From: Flavobacteriales bacterium
GTDB lineage: Bacteria; Bacteroidota; Bacteroidia; Flavobacteriales_F; PHOS-HE28
DNA: 64,000 bases
NCBI GenBank assembly: GCA_016702645.1
Contig: JADJDP010000018.1
Location: forward strand, 30,828-94,827
Reading direction: 5' to 3'
The position numbers and the translations under genes are program-made. Every line of letters begins with the position of its first letter. Position 1 is the stretch's first letter. The notes below the pieces were generated by a model. The model had not been told where the DNA came from. It ran no database searches and worked only from the letters and a program-made list of their open reading frames with translations. Shown here piece by piece: positions 9,172 to 19,747 of this stretch.

Positions 9172-10207
9172 TCAATGTTTTCCGGCTCGCGGCACCACCA
9201 ACCGTGTCGTCATCTGCTGGCCGTTCAGCAGCATGCGGACGGTGTATAGGCCGGGCGTGAGCGTGGACACGGCGAGCGTATGGCTGCTTGCTCCTGCGCC
9301 AGGCCCAGCGATCCTGCGCGATCGTTCGTCCGGCTGCATCGATCACATCGATGGTGGCCGCGCCGCCGGTGTTCAGCGATAGGTCCAGGCGGACCAGGCC
9401 CTCGCCCTGCGCCACAGCAACGAGCGTATTTGCTGGTGCGACGGTTCCCTGTACCGCCGCAAAGGGATCGCCGAGCCAGCGAACGCCTGTGGTCACGGTG
9501 GGGAATGATCCCTCTTCGTCGGCGCTGTTGGAATACACTTCCACCACTGGGTAGTGCGTGCCGGGCCGCAGGTAATAGTAGATGTCGTCCTCGTAGAATT
9601 GATCTTCGGGCCACGGGGTTTCGAGGGTGTAGCTCCTGGTGAGATGCAGGCGAAGCACATTGGTGAAGGTGCCATAGGGCAGGATCAACGTTCCATGGCC
9701 ATCGGCCTCGGCGTTGATCGAACCAGCATAATACCAGGAAGGGCCGGGGCCGACATCCGCAAAGAGGTCATCGACCCATTGCGCGCCATACGTGCATGGG
9801 AATTGGAAGGTCATTTCCGGATCCTGGTAGTCGACCACCCAGTCTGGGTCCATGTGGTATCCGAGGTAGTAACCACCGGTGGCATCGAAGGAGCGGTAGG
9901 CGTAGCCATCACCCTCGGCATGCGCCACTGTGGCGGTGGGGAAGCTATCGGTCATCGGTGTCGAGGCCGGATCCACGTACGCATAGGTAAAGGCGCTATC
10001 GATCAACAGGCCACTGAAGTTCCAAGTGACATTGGCGCCGCTGGGACCGGGATCCATCCAGGCGCTGGCGTTCACGACGAACGACTCACCCGGGCTTGCA
10101 GCGAAGTTGCCTTGGTCGATGATGGGTTGCGCGCCTGCCTGCCGGGGCAGGGCAGCGGTGCCGGCGAACAGAAGCGTGGATAGCAGAACAGGGTAGGCGT
10201 GGTTCAT
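9172..10207 (-). CDS. T9SS-exported protein of unknown function, one frameshift near the C-terminus
   Basis: Starts at 10207 with signal peptide MNHAYPVLLSTLLFAGTAAL (cleavage near AGAQ). The body is beta-rich with many aromatic residues and no recognised catalytic motif. The uncorrected frame runs to 9137 with a basic, random-looking tail. Near 9300 the third frame instead gives SHTLAVSTLTPGLYTVRMLL and continues as NGQQMTTRLVVPRAGKH before a stop at 9172. That is a textbook type A T9SS sorting domain end, so I place the true stop there and one indel near 9300. Same strand as the hydrolase, 31 bases upstream of it. Confidence 0.8.
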
Positions 10208-10215
10208 GCTGTGAG

Positions 10216-10234
10216 GGGTGTGGTGTTCCGAGTT
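10216..10234 (-). repeat. 19-bp leader repeat, copy 1
   Basis: GGGTGTGGTGTTCCGAGTT lies immediately upstream of the T9SS gene that starts at 10207. The same 19 bases occur at 14935-14953, upstream of the T9SS gene that starts at 14879. Both copies sit between the end of a paralogue of the MKHALLLL family and the next gene start, so the whole junction appears to have been duplicated. Confidence 0.6.
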
Positions 10235-10254
10235 GAATCGTTACCGATCATCCG

Positions 10255-11111
10255 TTACTCCTTCACAACCTTCCGCACGATCCGCTCGCCGCCGGTCTGC
10301 ATTTCCAGCAAGTAGGTGCCGGGTGCCACTGACCCCAGATCGAGCGTGATGGAGGAAGGCCCGCTGGTGGGGGCGACCGTTCGCGTGAGAAGCGTCTGAC
10401 CCGTCAATGCACGCACCGTACACGTGGCCACACCCGCCGTTTTCATGCTCATGGAAACGCTCAATGTGGAACTGAACGGGTTGGGCGAGATCTGCACGGA
10501 GGAATGCTCAATGCGTGCGATGCTCGTTGGGGCGCCCTCGCCGGCGAGGATGGGCTCATCGGACACGCTGTTATAGGCATAGTCCATCAGGGTGAACTCG
10601 TCGGCATTCGGGACCCTGAGCCGGGCCCAGCCATAGTGGGTCGCTCCTGCAATATCGAAGCGCAGGCCGAGATAGCGCGGACCCGGGTCGAGCACCCAAG
10701 CGAGCGCCCATGTTACCGATGGAGGAGGAACGCACAGTCGGCGCAGGTACCGCCAGGTTGGTCATAAATGATAAAGTGATTGGTCTCGCTCATACTCAGA
10801 CCAGCGTCTATCACCTGTCCAATTTCAAGGCATTGCGGCCATTGTTGGGACAACCACGTCCAATCGGCGATACCATTTGTGGCCATCGGAAAGATCAAAA
10901 CCTGTTGTTGCGTTCCGCTAGGGCAGACATCACAGAAGTATGGGAGCGTGAATTGGCAGAGCTTATAGTCCGCTTGGCCATTGTTATCCAGATCGAGGTG
11001 GCAGGTGTCGCCGCTGACGTTGTAGGTGGCATCAGGGATCACATCCGTGTAGATGATCTGGGCATGGGCCTGCGTGGCGATCAAGGCCAAAAGGAGTAGA
11101 GCGTGTTTCAT
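10255..11111 (-). CDS. T9SS type A protein, MKHALLLL paralogue family, one frameshift
   Basis: The ATG at 11111 opens the signal peptide MKHALLLLALIATQAHAQ, shared almost exactly with the genes at 11155-12780 and 14975-15879. The mature start IIYTDVIPDATYNVSGDTC is also shared. The first frame ends at 10713. One extra base near 10725 gives PPSVTWALAWVLDPGPRYLG, joining smoothly to the GLRFD-x-AG domain of the paralogues and then to a T9SS sorting domain (ISPNPFSSTLSV to RIVRKVVKE). Total about 285 residues. Function unknown. Part of a same-strand block of secreted proteins. Confidence 0.8.
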
Positions 11112-11154
11112 GGTGTGAGGGTATGGCGTTCCGTGTCAGTGATCCGATCATCCG

Positions 11155-12780
11155 CTATTCCTTCACCACCTTCCGCACGATCCGCTCGCCGCCGGTCTGC
11201 ATTTCCAGCAGGTAGCTGCCAGGTGCCAGCGATGCGAGATCGAGGGTGATGGCGGAAGGCCCGCTGGTGGCTGCGACCGTTCGAGTAAGGAGCGCCTGGC
11301 CGGTCAATGCGCGCATCGTACAGGTCCCGACGCCCGCCTTTTTCATGCCCATTGAAACGATCAATAAGGAAGTGAAGGGGTTGGGGAACACGTGCAACTG
11401 CGCGGAAGCGGGGCCTTCTCCCACACCGGTGGTGTTGTCCACCAGGTCCACGCAGTAGTCCTCGGTCTCGCCGACGTTGTAATAGTCGCAACTTGTGGTC
11501 GCTGGGTCACCTTCCACCATGACCACGCGCATCCGGGTGCTGCCTGTCAACGCGTTCGCGGGAATGTTGAGCGTGCCGCTGATGGGGCCTTGCGCAAAGA
11601 CGCTGGCACTATAGGCCAATTCCCCCGGGCCGGTGAAGTTGCCGTTCTGGTTAAGGTCCACGTACACTCTCAAGTACATGGGGTAGATGTCAAATAGAAC
11701 AAAGACCGTTTCAATGGTGATGGGGTGGCCTTGACCGATCTGCAGCGCGGTACCTAACCCGGCGAAATTGCCATAACCATCATTGGCGCCGGACTGGTTG
11801 TCCAAGGTGCCCACCGCAACATGGGCGATGTATTCATCTCCGGTGAGGATACTGTAGCTGGGGCAATAGGTCAGTTCGATGCACGCGCCGCAGCCCAAGG
11901 TGGTGCGGATGAAGCTTGCCGAGAAGCCGGTCAACAGACCTGCGCACAACCCTTCCACTTGGAACTCATACTCGGTGCAACCGGCAAGGCCCGCCAAGGT
12001 GAAGGTGGTCGTGGTGATGGTTTCGATCACCGACCAGATGGCCGCACCCGTTGGCCGGTACCGCAGGTTGAAGGTGTCGGTGGTGGACGATTGCCAGGTG
12101 AGGTTCACCGTATTGGAGTCCACGTTGTTCACGGCAAGTGCAAACGGTATGGCGCATTGGGTCTCCCCGGCGAAGAGCCCTTCATCGGGCGTGCTGCTGT
12201 AAGCGTAGTCCTTCAGGGTGAAGCTGGTGCCGTTGGCGGGAATGCTCAAGCGGGCCCAGCCGTGGTAGGTGGTCCCGGCGCTATCGAAGCGCAGGCCGAG
12301 GAACTTGGGTGAATTCACGGATGCACTATCCAACCATGATCCCGTGTATAACCCTGGCCGACAAGCCCATTGGGGCGGATTCACCAACCCAAAGGGTACG
12401 CACCCGGGTGCGCCCTGGGTCAGCAGTACCTGGTCACTCGCAGTGTTCCATGCCGAAGCAGGGGCGATCGCCTGTCCCGATGGAAGCTGAGAAGCGAAGG
12501 TGGCAGCATTCACCACAGCATTGGTCCCTTGTGGTGTGATCTTCACCCAACTACGCGGTCGTGTATTGGTCGCAGCGCAGTTTGGGCTGGGGCCGCCCGG
12601 GCAGGGGGTATTCACCGTGCGCTGCACGATCAGGAAGTCGATGTTCCCATCGTTGTCCACATCGAGGGAACAGGTATCGTTGCTGGCATTGTAGGTGGCA
12701 TCAGGATCCACATCCGTGTAGATGATCTGGGCGTGTGCCTGCGTGGCGATAAAGGACAATAGGAGTAGTGCGTGTTTCAT
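11155..12780 (-). CDS. T9SS type A protein with fibronectin III and GEVED domains (MKHALLLL family)
   Basis: Intact, 541 aa from the ATG at 12780; a longer frame to 12828 lacks a signal at its start. Signal peptide 1-18. Shared family domain about 19-205 (DATYNASNDTCSLDVDNDG, acidic and possibly calcium-binding; FLGLRFDSAG). Fibronectin III-like domain about 213-294. GEVED domain about 300-445, recognised by YVDLNQNGNF and the diagnostic GETEDYC. T9SS sorting domain 460-541. This looks like an adhesive or surface-structural protein. Compared with its two paralogues it carries the fibronectin-GEVED insert and is the only one without a frameshift. Its leader contains the recurrent motif at 12838-12856. 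Confidence 0.92.
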   Translation of the reverse strand: MKHALLLLSFIATQAHAQIIYTDVDPDATYNASNDTCSLDVDNDGNIDFLIVQRTVNTPCPGGPSPNCAATNTRPRSWVKITPQGTNAVVNAATFASQLPSGQAIAPASAWNTASDQVLLTQGAPGCVPFGLVNPPQWACRPGLYTGSWLDSASVNSPKFLGLRFDSAGTTYHGWARLSIPANGTSFTLKDYAYSSTPDEGLFAGETQCAIPFALAVNNVDSNTVNLTWQSSTTDTFNLRYRPTGAAIWSVIETITTTTFTLAGLAGCTEYEFQVEGLCAGLLTGFSASFIRTTLGCGACIELTYCPSYSILTGDEYIAHVAVGTLDNQSGANDGYGNFAGLGTALQIGQGHPITIETVFVLFDIYPMYLRVYVDLNQNGNFTGPGELAYSASVFAQGPISGTLNIPANALTGSTRMRVVMVEGDPATTSCDYYNVGETEDYCVDLVDNTTGVGEGPASAQLHVFPNPFTSLLIVSMGMKKAGVGTCTMRALTGQALLTRTVAATSGPSAITLDLASLAPGSYLLEMQTGGERIVRKVVKE

Positions 12781-12837
12781 GGGAGGCAGGGTTGGTCTAA
12801 CGGAACGAAGGTCCCACGACCGGTCCACCCCACACCT

Positions 12838-12856
12838 CGTAGAAATACCAGTTCTG
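12838..12856 (-). promoter_or_regulatory. Recurrent GRAACWGGT motif upstream of the gene starting at 12780
   Basis: The gene strand reads CAGAACTGGTATTTCTACG, ending 58 bases before the ATG. The bases from here to the ATG are almost identical to the leader at 15880-15958, so this site and its 60-base leader were duplicated with the gene. Confidence 0.4.
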
Positions 12857-12884
12857 AGAGACGATCGGAATTTGGACAGTCCGC

Positions 12885-14879
12885 TCAGCGCAGCAGGTTC
12901 ACATGCCCGAAATACTCTTTCCCACCTACCTCAAAGTCCTGATAACGGAGCTTCCATGCATAGGTGCCGATCGGTGTGCCTTCACCATCCCAACTGGAGT
13001 CCGGCGTAGCGCAGGAGAAGATCACTTCTCCCCAGCGGTCGAAGACGGTGAACTCGAACTCACGCGGTGGTGTACCCGCGATCACCACGCGGAACGAATC
13101 GTTGATGCCATCGCCATCGGGGGTGAAGCTGTTGGGGATGAAAACGGCGGGGACATCCAGGATGCAGATCTCCCGGCTGGTCGTGTCGGTGCATGCCTCG
13201 GCATTCGTTACGGTGAGCGTTACCGTGTAGCATTCCACAGCGGAGAACCGGAAGTCGGGCGAAGTGATTGTGGAGGTGGTGCTGTCCGCATCGCCGAATT
13301 GCCAGAACCAGCTTTGGGCGTCGGTGCTTTGGTCCATGAACAGCACCGTGGATCGATCCAGCGAGGTCACCATGGCCGAAGGGTTGAACGCGGCCGTGGG
13401 ACTGGGGCGCACGGTGATCAGGTCCGGGCGTTGCAAGGCATTGCTACAGCCGTTGGCGTCGGTAGCCGTAACGGAAACCGAGTAGATGCCGGGGTCCGGG
13501 TAACAATGCAGGGGCGCCACGTCGGTAGCGCTGGTGCCATCGCCGAAGTCCCACGTATAGGAAAGATCGGGGACCTCAGCAGCGGCGAAGGGGATGCAGA
13601 TGGGCGCGCAGCCGTTGCTATCCGGCTCGAAGACGGGTTGCGGCACCACGGGCACGTAGACCACGGCGGTATCCGGAAGGGACAAGCAACCGTTGGCATC
13701 GGTGGCGATCACGGTGTAGGAGGCGGTGGCATCGGGCGCCACAACTGGTCCGTCCGGACTCCAGGCATAGGTGTAGCCAAGGGTGCCTCCACTGGCCTGT
13801 GCGAGCAGCGTGGCACTGGTGCCAGAGCAGATCAAGGTATCGAAGGCGACCACCACGACCGGGGCTGGCTCATCGATCTGCACGTTCGCGGTACTCGAGC
13901 ATCCGTTGGCATCTGTGATGGTACAGGTGTAGAGGCCTGCGCTCAAGCTATCGGCTTGTGCGTTCGCGCCGCCCGCAGGGCTCCATTGGTAGCTGAAGGG
14001 TGCGCTGCCGCTGGTGGCCACCGCAAGTGCGGAACCGTCGCTGGTACCGTTGCAGAGCGTGCTGGTGCTTTCGATCGTGAGGGCAGGCCCGGTGCCTTCG
14101 GTAATGGTGGTGGAGGCGGTGTCCACACAGCCGTTGGCATCGGTAACGGTGAAGAGATAGGAACCAGCGGACAGGCCCGTGGCCGACGAATCGGTGCCGC
14201 CGGTGGGCGACCACAGATAGATGAATGGGACGGCACCATCCACCACGGTGGCCGTGGCCGAGCCATCCGCAACGCCGGGGCAAGTGACAGGTGTGTTGGT
14301 AAGCGAGACCTGTGGCGGTGGCAGGCTGATGGAGACATCATCAATGAAGTTGCCGATGCCTGGGTTGCCGGTCCCGCTGGAAATGGGGAAGAAGAGCAAG
14401 GTGAAGATGTTGCTGCCGCCCATTGGCAGGGTATAGGCGTACGTGTGGTAGCCCCAGGTCAGTCCATCGCTTACCGTGGCCACCACGGACCACGCGCCAT
14501 CGTGCCCGATCCGCACCTCCATCACATCCGGCGCCTCCCACCGCGCCCGGTGCGCCACGTTGATGATCACCTCCTGGCCCGGGGTAGCGGTGAAGTCTTG
14601 GTACATGCCCGCGAACATGTTGGCGCACAATTCCATGAACTGTACACCGGAATAGGCGTTGACTCCCTCGTACCCGGTGCCCCACATTTCGATCACGCTG
14701 TCCGCAGCGGTGGTATGCCAGCATGGTACGTCGCCGTTCTCCAACCACAATATGCTGTTCGGCGTTGCGGATACCCCATCCTCAAAGTCACCGTTGCAGA
14801 GCAGCTCGCACCCTTGTGCGCGCAAGCTGAACGCGCTCACCAGAAGCAGAAGGATCGATATGGAACGAGCTAGCGCCAA
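12885..14879 (-). CDS. Large secreted PKD/SprB-repeat protein with T9SS type B (gliding-motility-type) C-terminus
   Basis: 664 aa. The start appears to be TTG at 14879, which is followed directly by a signal peptide (ARSISILLLLVSAFSL); I see no in-frame ATG that would fit better. After the signal comes a lectin/MAM-like region (CNGDFEDG to DDVSISL, about 25-190). Next are SprB-type repeats (NGCVDTAS, NGCSSTANV and the spaced GxSDGSA pattern, about 195-345), then PKD domains (YTWDFGDGTS, WFWQFGDADS, about 345-560). The last 95 residues (IPNSFTPDGDGINDSF, FDRWGEVIF, GTYAWKLRY) are the type B sorting domain seen in SprB-like adhesins. Predicted cell-surface adhesin, exported by T9SS. Intact. Confidence 0.92.
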   Translation of the reverse strand: MALARSISILLLLVSAFSLRAQGCELLCNGDFEDGVSATPNSILWLENGDVPCWHTTAADSVIEMWGTGYEGVNAYSGVQFMELCANMFAGMYQDFTATPGQEVIINVAHRARWEAPDVMEVRIGHDGAWSVVATVSDGLTWGYHTYAYTLPMGGSNIFTLLFFPISSGTGNPGIGNFIDDVSISLPPPQVSLTNTPVTCPGVADGSATATVVDGAVPFIYLWSPTGGTDSSATGLSAGSYLFTVTDANGCVDTASTTITEGTGPALTIESTSTLCNGTSDGSALAVATSGSAPFSYQWSPAGGANAQADSLSAGLYTCTITDANGCSSTANVQIDEPAPVVVVAFDTLICSGTSATLLAQASGGTLGYTYAWSPDGPVVAPDATASYTVIATDANGCLSLPDTAVVYVPVVPQPVFEPDSNGCAPICIPFAAAEVPDLSYTWDFGDGTSATDVAPLHCYPDPGIYSVSVTATDANGCSNALQRPDLITVRPSPTAAFNPSAMVTSLDRSTVLFMDQSTDAQSWFWQFGDADSTTSTITSPDFRFSAVECYTVTLTVTNAEACTDTTSREICILDVPAVFIPNSFTPDGDGINDSFRVVIAGTPPREFEFTVFDRWGEVIFSCATPDSSWDGEGTPIGTYAWKLRYQDFEVGGKEYFGHVNLLR

Positions 14880-14934
14880 ACGGCGTGGTTGAGTTTCGTG
14901 CGTTGAGTGGACAGCGGACGAAGGCGTTGGTGAA

Positions 14935-14953
14935 GGGTGTGGTGTTCCGAGTT
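14935..14953 (-). repeat. 19-bp leader repeat, copy 2
   Basis: Identical to bases 10216-10234. It lies about 56 bases upstream of the PKD protein start and 22 bases downstream of the end of the gene at 14975. Confidence 0.6.
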
Positions 14954-14974
14954 AGATCATGGATGGATCATGCG

Positions 14975-15879
14975 TTATTCCTTCATCACCTTCCGCACGA
15001 TCCGCTCGCCGTCCATTTGCATTTCCAGTAGATAGGTGCCGGGCGCCAGCGATGCCAGATCGAGGGTGATGGAGGAAGGCCCGCTGGTCGCCGCAGCGTA
15101 TCGCGTGATAAGCACCTGGCCGGTCAACGAAAGCACGCTGCAGCTCACGGCACCCGTTGTTCCGGTGGGGAGTGCAATGCTCAACGTGGAGGTGAACGGG
15201 TTGGGCGCTACCTGCATGCCCCGGAGCGCGGTGCTCGTAATGCCTGTGGTGATCGATCCCATATCCCCCGCCAGGATCCCTTCACCGGGCACGCTGTTGT
15301 AGGCATAGTCCTTCACGGTGAAGCTCGTACCGTTAGGGGAATGCTCGATCGAGCCCACCCATAGAACGTGTTACCAGCGCTATCGAAGCGGAGGCCGAGG
15401 AACATGGAGGAATCCACGGAAGCACCGCCCAACCATGATCCAGTGAACGATCCCAGATTGCAGAACCATTGGCCAAGCCCCCCAAATGGTGAGAAGACGC
15501 AGGTTGGTGAGCCCTGAGTGATCAGGACCTGAGCACCCGCATTGTTCCAGCTCAAAGCAGGGGCGATCGCCTGCCACGCTGGAAGTTGTGAAGCAAAGGA
15601 GGCCGCATTTACCACAGCATTGGTCCCTTGGGGTGTGATCTTCACCCAACTACGCAGCCTTGTATTGGTCGCTACGCAGTTCAGGCCAGGGCCGTTAGGG
15701 CAGGGGGCATTTATCGTGCTTTGCACGATCAGGAAGTCGATGTTCCCATCGTTGTCCAGATCGAGGGAACAGGTGTCGTTGGTGCCCGTGTAGGTGGCAT
15801 CCGGTATCACATCCGTGTAGATGATCTGGGCGTGCGCCTGCAAGGCGATGAAGGCCAAAAGGAGTAGAGCGTGTTTCAT
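14975..15879 (-). CDS. T9SS type A protein, MKHALLLL paralogue family, one frameshift
   Basis: The ATG at 15879 opens signal peptide MKHALLLLAFIALQAHAQ. The first 170 residues track the paralogue at 11155-12780 closely (TCSLDLDNDGNIDFL, WVKITPQGTNAVVNAA, FLGLRFDSAG). The frame breaks in WARSSIP near 15345 and resumes as NGTSFTVKDYAYNSV, exactly where the paralogue reads SIPANGTSFTLKDYAY, so a single small indel splits the gene. It ends in a type A sorting domain (VAPNPFTSTLSI to RIVRKVMKE). It lacks the fibronectin-GEVED insert. The leader carries the recurrent motif at 15940-15958. Confidence 0.85.
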
Positions 15880-15939
15880 GCGTTGGCAGCGGGTTGGTCG
15901 AACGGAACGAAGGTCCCCCGACCGGCCCATCCCACACCT

Positions 15940-15958
15940 CGTAGAAATACCTGCAGGG
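15940..15958 (-). promoter_or_regulatory. Recurrent motif upstream of the gene starting at 15879
   Basis: The gene strand reads CCCTGCAGGTATTTCTACG, 61 bases before the ATG. It matches the copy at 12838-12856 from GGT onward and differs in the first half (GCAGG instead of AACTGG), so this is one of the weaker copies. Confidence 0.35.
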
Positions 15959-16039
15959 AGATGAGACCTCAGACGTCAGAACTGGATCGTTGTGGGACCA
16001 GACGGACATGCTGCCAGCAAGGTGCGATCTTCTGATCTT

Positions 16040-19000
16040 CTAATTGTCTGATCTTCTGATCACCCTTCGGATCGCCTCCACGAGCTCCTCCTGCTTGAAA
16101 GGCTTCGGCACAAAGCCGTCCATGCCCGCATCCAGGCACTGTTGCACTTCGGATTGCATCACGTTAGCCGTCATGGCGAGGATGGGAATGCGCGACTTCG
16201 TGCTGGACAGCGCTCGGATCGCACGCGTGGCTTCGTAGCCGTCCATCACGGGCATCTGCACATCCATGAGGATGAGGTCGTAATCGTTCACTTGGAGCAT
16301 TTCCAGTGCAAGCTTTCCATTCACGGCCACGTCCACAACAACGCCAGCAATGGCATCGGTCAATTCCTCCTTCGCCACCAAGACGTTCAGTTTGTTGTCC
16401 TCAGCGAGGAGGATGTGGAGGTCGCGCAGCGGTGAATGGGAAGTGGTGAATGGCGAATGGTCAGCAACGACAGGATCTTCCATTGCAAGGTCCGCGTAGG
16501 GTATGGTGAACGTGAAGCTGCTCCCTTCCCTGGGCGTGCTCATGGCACTGATCGTTCCGCCCTGCATCTCGACCAGTCGCTTGCAGATGGTGAGCCCGAG
16601 GCCCGTGCCACCGAAGCGCCGCGTGTGGTCGCTCTCGGCCTGCGTGAACTCATCGAAGACGCGCAGCAACCGTTCCGGAGCGATGCCGATCCCGGTGTCC
16701 GTGACGGTCGCGCGAAGCATCAGCGCATCGCTCAAATGCTCCTGCACATCGAGCGTGATGCGGACCGATCCGCGCTCGGTGAACTTGATGGCATTGCCCA
16801 CCAGGTTCATCAGCACCTGTTGCAAGCGCACTGGATCGCCCATCACGGCGACGGGCACATCGTCCGCGATCGTGGCCTCCAAGGTCAAGCCCTTCTCTTC
16901 GGCGCGGTAACGCATCACCTCCAACACGCCCTGGATCACGGTGCGCGGCTCCATGCGGACCTTCTCCAGTTGCAGCTTGCCCGCTTCGATCTTGCTCAGG
17001 TCCAGGATCTCGTTCACGATGCCGAGCAGGGCCTCACTGCTGGTCGCGATGGCGTCAAGGTGTTCTTGTTGCGAGGGCAGGTGCTCCTTCCGCAGCAGCA
17101 CGGTGCTCATGCCCACGATGGCGTTCATCGGCGTGCGGATCTCGTGGCTCATGTTCGCGAGGAACTGCTGCTTCACCTGTTCGCTGTGCTCGGCGCGTTC
17201 CTTGGCCTTGCTCAAGTCCGCCGTGCGCTGCGCCACGGTCCGCTCCAGATGCTTCTTCTGGCGGGTGAGCGAGCGGATGTACAGCACCACTCCGCCTCCG
17301 ACCGCGATCACGCACAACGCATAGAACCACCACGTGCGGTACCACGGCGGCAACACGGTCAGTTGGAACGTGGTGCCCTTCGTGTCCCAGAGGCCATCGC
17401 GGTTGTCGCCACGCACGTGGAAGGTGTAGGTGCCGGGATCGAGGTTCGTGTACACCGCGCTGCGGTCCTTGCCGGCCATGATCCAATCGGTGTCGAAGCC
17501 GTCCAACTTGTATTGGTAGCGGTGCTCCTCGGGTTCACTGAACTCCATGGTGGCGAACTCGAAGGTGATCATGGCCGCATCGCCGTAAGGGAGCACGAGC
17601 TCGCGCGTGAGGTGCGTGGGGGCCGTCAGGGGTGAACCCTCCGCACCGAAGGCGATGGACCGGTTCGTCAGTTTGATGTCCGTGATGTGCACCACCGCAG
17701 GCAGTGTATCGGGGCGCAGTTCCTCCGGGCGGAAATAGTTGAAACCGTTGACGCCGCCGAAGTAGAGCGTGCCGTCCGCGGTCTTGCAGTAGGCATAGCG
17801 GTTGAACTCATCGCCTTGCAGGCCATCGCTCGCATCGAAGCTGCGCACCGCATGCGTGTGCGGATCGAAGTTCGCGATGCCCTTGTTGGTGCTCATCCAG
17901 AGTTGGCCGTCGTTATCGGAGAGCAAGCCGTAGATCACATTGTTCGGCAGGCCGTCGGCGGTGCTGAACCGCGTGAACCGTCCCGTGCGCTTGTCCAGTC
18001 TGTTCAAGCCGCCGCCGTTGGTGCCCACCCACAGGATGTTCGCGTCCTTCGGATCGTTGAGCAGGCAGAAGATCACATCGGCGGAAAGTGAACGCGGATC
18101 GTCCGGCATGCTGGCATAGTGGGTCCAGTCTCGGGTGGCCGGGTCGAGGCGCAGCAGGCCCTTCATGGTACCGAGCCAGAAGATCCCCTGCGCGTCCGGG
18201 AGAATGGCCTGCACGAATTCGTACGTACCACCTTGCGCGGGGATGGGATAGGGGATGCTGCTGAACCGCTTGGTGCGCGTATTGAATTGGCCGAAGGCCT
18301 TGGTACTGCCGAAGCGGATGAGGCTATCACGCCCGATGTGCAGTGGAAAGCGGACCGGGAGGTGCGGGTCGGCAAAGCGCTGCGTGCTTCCGTCCCGTTC
18401 ATCGTAACGTGTGAGCCCATCCCCAAGGTTCGTCCAGAGCACCCCACGGCCTTCCTCCACTACGCAGGGTTCATAGGTCCCCGGATCGATCTCCTTGCCA
18501 TAGGTTTCGATGGGGAACTGTGTGAGGCCCTGCCCTTTGAACAGATAGACCCATTGCGACCAGGTGAAGGCGAACATGCGCCCGTCGTGCAAGGGCGCCA
18601 TCATCCGCATGCTGTGCAACCGCTGCTTGTGGAAGCGTTCCGCGCGTGGGTCGTACAGCAAGACCCCGAAGCCGTTCGTTCCCATCCACATCACACCGCT
18701 GCGATCGCGGTACAGGCAGATCGGCTTCAACGCTTCGATCCTCAGTTCGGCGGATGCCGGGATCAGGCGGGATACCCGGCCGGTGCGCGGGTCGCAGCGC
18801 CACAAGTCGGTGGTCCGTCGCCCACAGCGCTCCATGGGCATCGGTGGTCGCGCGGAACACACTCATCCAACCTGCGATGGGAGCCGATGGTGGGGTGACG
18901 CGTTCGCGTCATCGCGCGATTCCAACGCTGTATGACTGAAGCCGTAGGTGCGATGCCGGTTGGTATCGGTGGCAAAGGCGGCCCAGTCCTCTTCCCCCTG

Positions 19001-19746
19001 CCCGGCAATGATGGGGCTCCACCGCAGCAATTGTGGATCCGCGATCATGGCCGCGATGCGCGCTTCATCGCGGGTATCCAAGATGAAGGTGCGCACGTTC
19101 AGGTCCTCGCCGTTCAAGGTCCACGCCCCGCGCAATAGGCCCGATCCATCCACGGCCATCCAATGCATCTTCACTCCCGGGGACACCCCGACCAGATCAA
19201 CGTGCGCGCCTGGTCCCGCAGGGGATGATCCACTTCGGTCCGGATCGATGCGGTACAGCCCCTGGCCTGACGACACCCAGAGATGCCCTGCAGGGTCTTC
19301 TGCGATGACGTTCGTGGCGCATTGTGTGCCATCATTGTGTGAGCGAGGATCACGCTTTCCAGCCTGGCCTGAGGCTCCATCACCACAAGGGAAATGGTGG
19401 AAGACCTCCGTTGCGGGATCGAACACGTCCAGCCCGCTGTTCGTGCCCACCCACAGCAGCCCTGCACGGTCCTCGTGGATCGCCTGGATGAAGTTGTCGC
19501 GCACGGTGGTGCTGTCCGCCGGATCGTTGCGGAACACACGGAAGGAATAGCCATCGTAGCGGTTCAGGCCATCCTTGGTGGCGAACCACATGAAACCCGC
19601 CCGGTCCTGGATGATGCTGCTCACCATACCCTGCGAGAGGCCGTCCTCGATGGTGAGCGCACGGAAAGGAAGGATGAGCGTATCCTCCTGCGCCTGCGCC
19701 CCGAGGCCAGAGAGAACCAGAACAGCACCGCTATGCGCAGCTGCAT
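16040..19746 (-). CDS. HTCS-type hybrid histidine kinase (propeller, Y_Y_Y, HisKA, HATPase, receiver), frameshifted
   Basis: The ATG at 19746 begins one base after the stop codon of the response-regulator gene (19748). A one-base gap near 19700 restores a signal peptide ending GLGAQAQ and the propeller entry LTIEDGLSQGMV. Further indels sit between about 18790 and 18880. Domains in order: two-component-regulator propeller repeats (FMWFATKDGLNRYDGYSF and many similar), Y_Y_Y domain (YQYKLDGFDTDWI), a transmembrane helix, phosphoacceptor His in MSHEIRTPMNAI, an ATPase with NLVGNAIKFT, DTGIGI and GGTGLGL, and a C-terminal receiver with Asp in ILMDVQMPVMDG and Lys in VPKPF. It carries no DNA-binding domain, so signal must pass to other proteins, most simply the adjacent NarL-type regulator through an HPt. 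Confidence 0.9.
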
Positions 19747-19747
19747 C

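Noticed and set aside
12903..14873. A 656-codon plus-strand frame opposite the PKD/SprB protein
   Set aside because: The opposite frame has signal peptide, PKD motifs and a type B sorting domain. The plus frame is a Gly/Arg/His-rich antisense shadow caused by high GC.
16026..16062. Short direct repeats of GATCTTCT at the end of the hybrid kinase gene
   Set aside because: Only about four imperfect copies over 37 bases with a stop codon inside; too short to assign a role.
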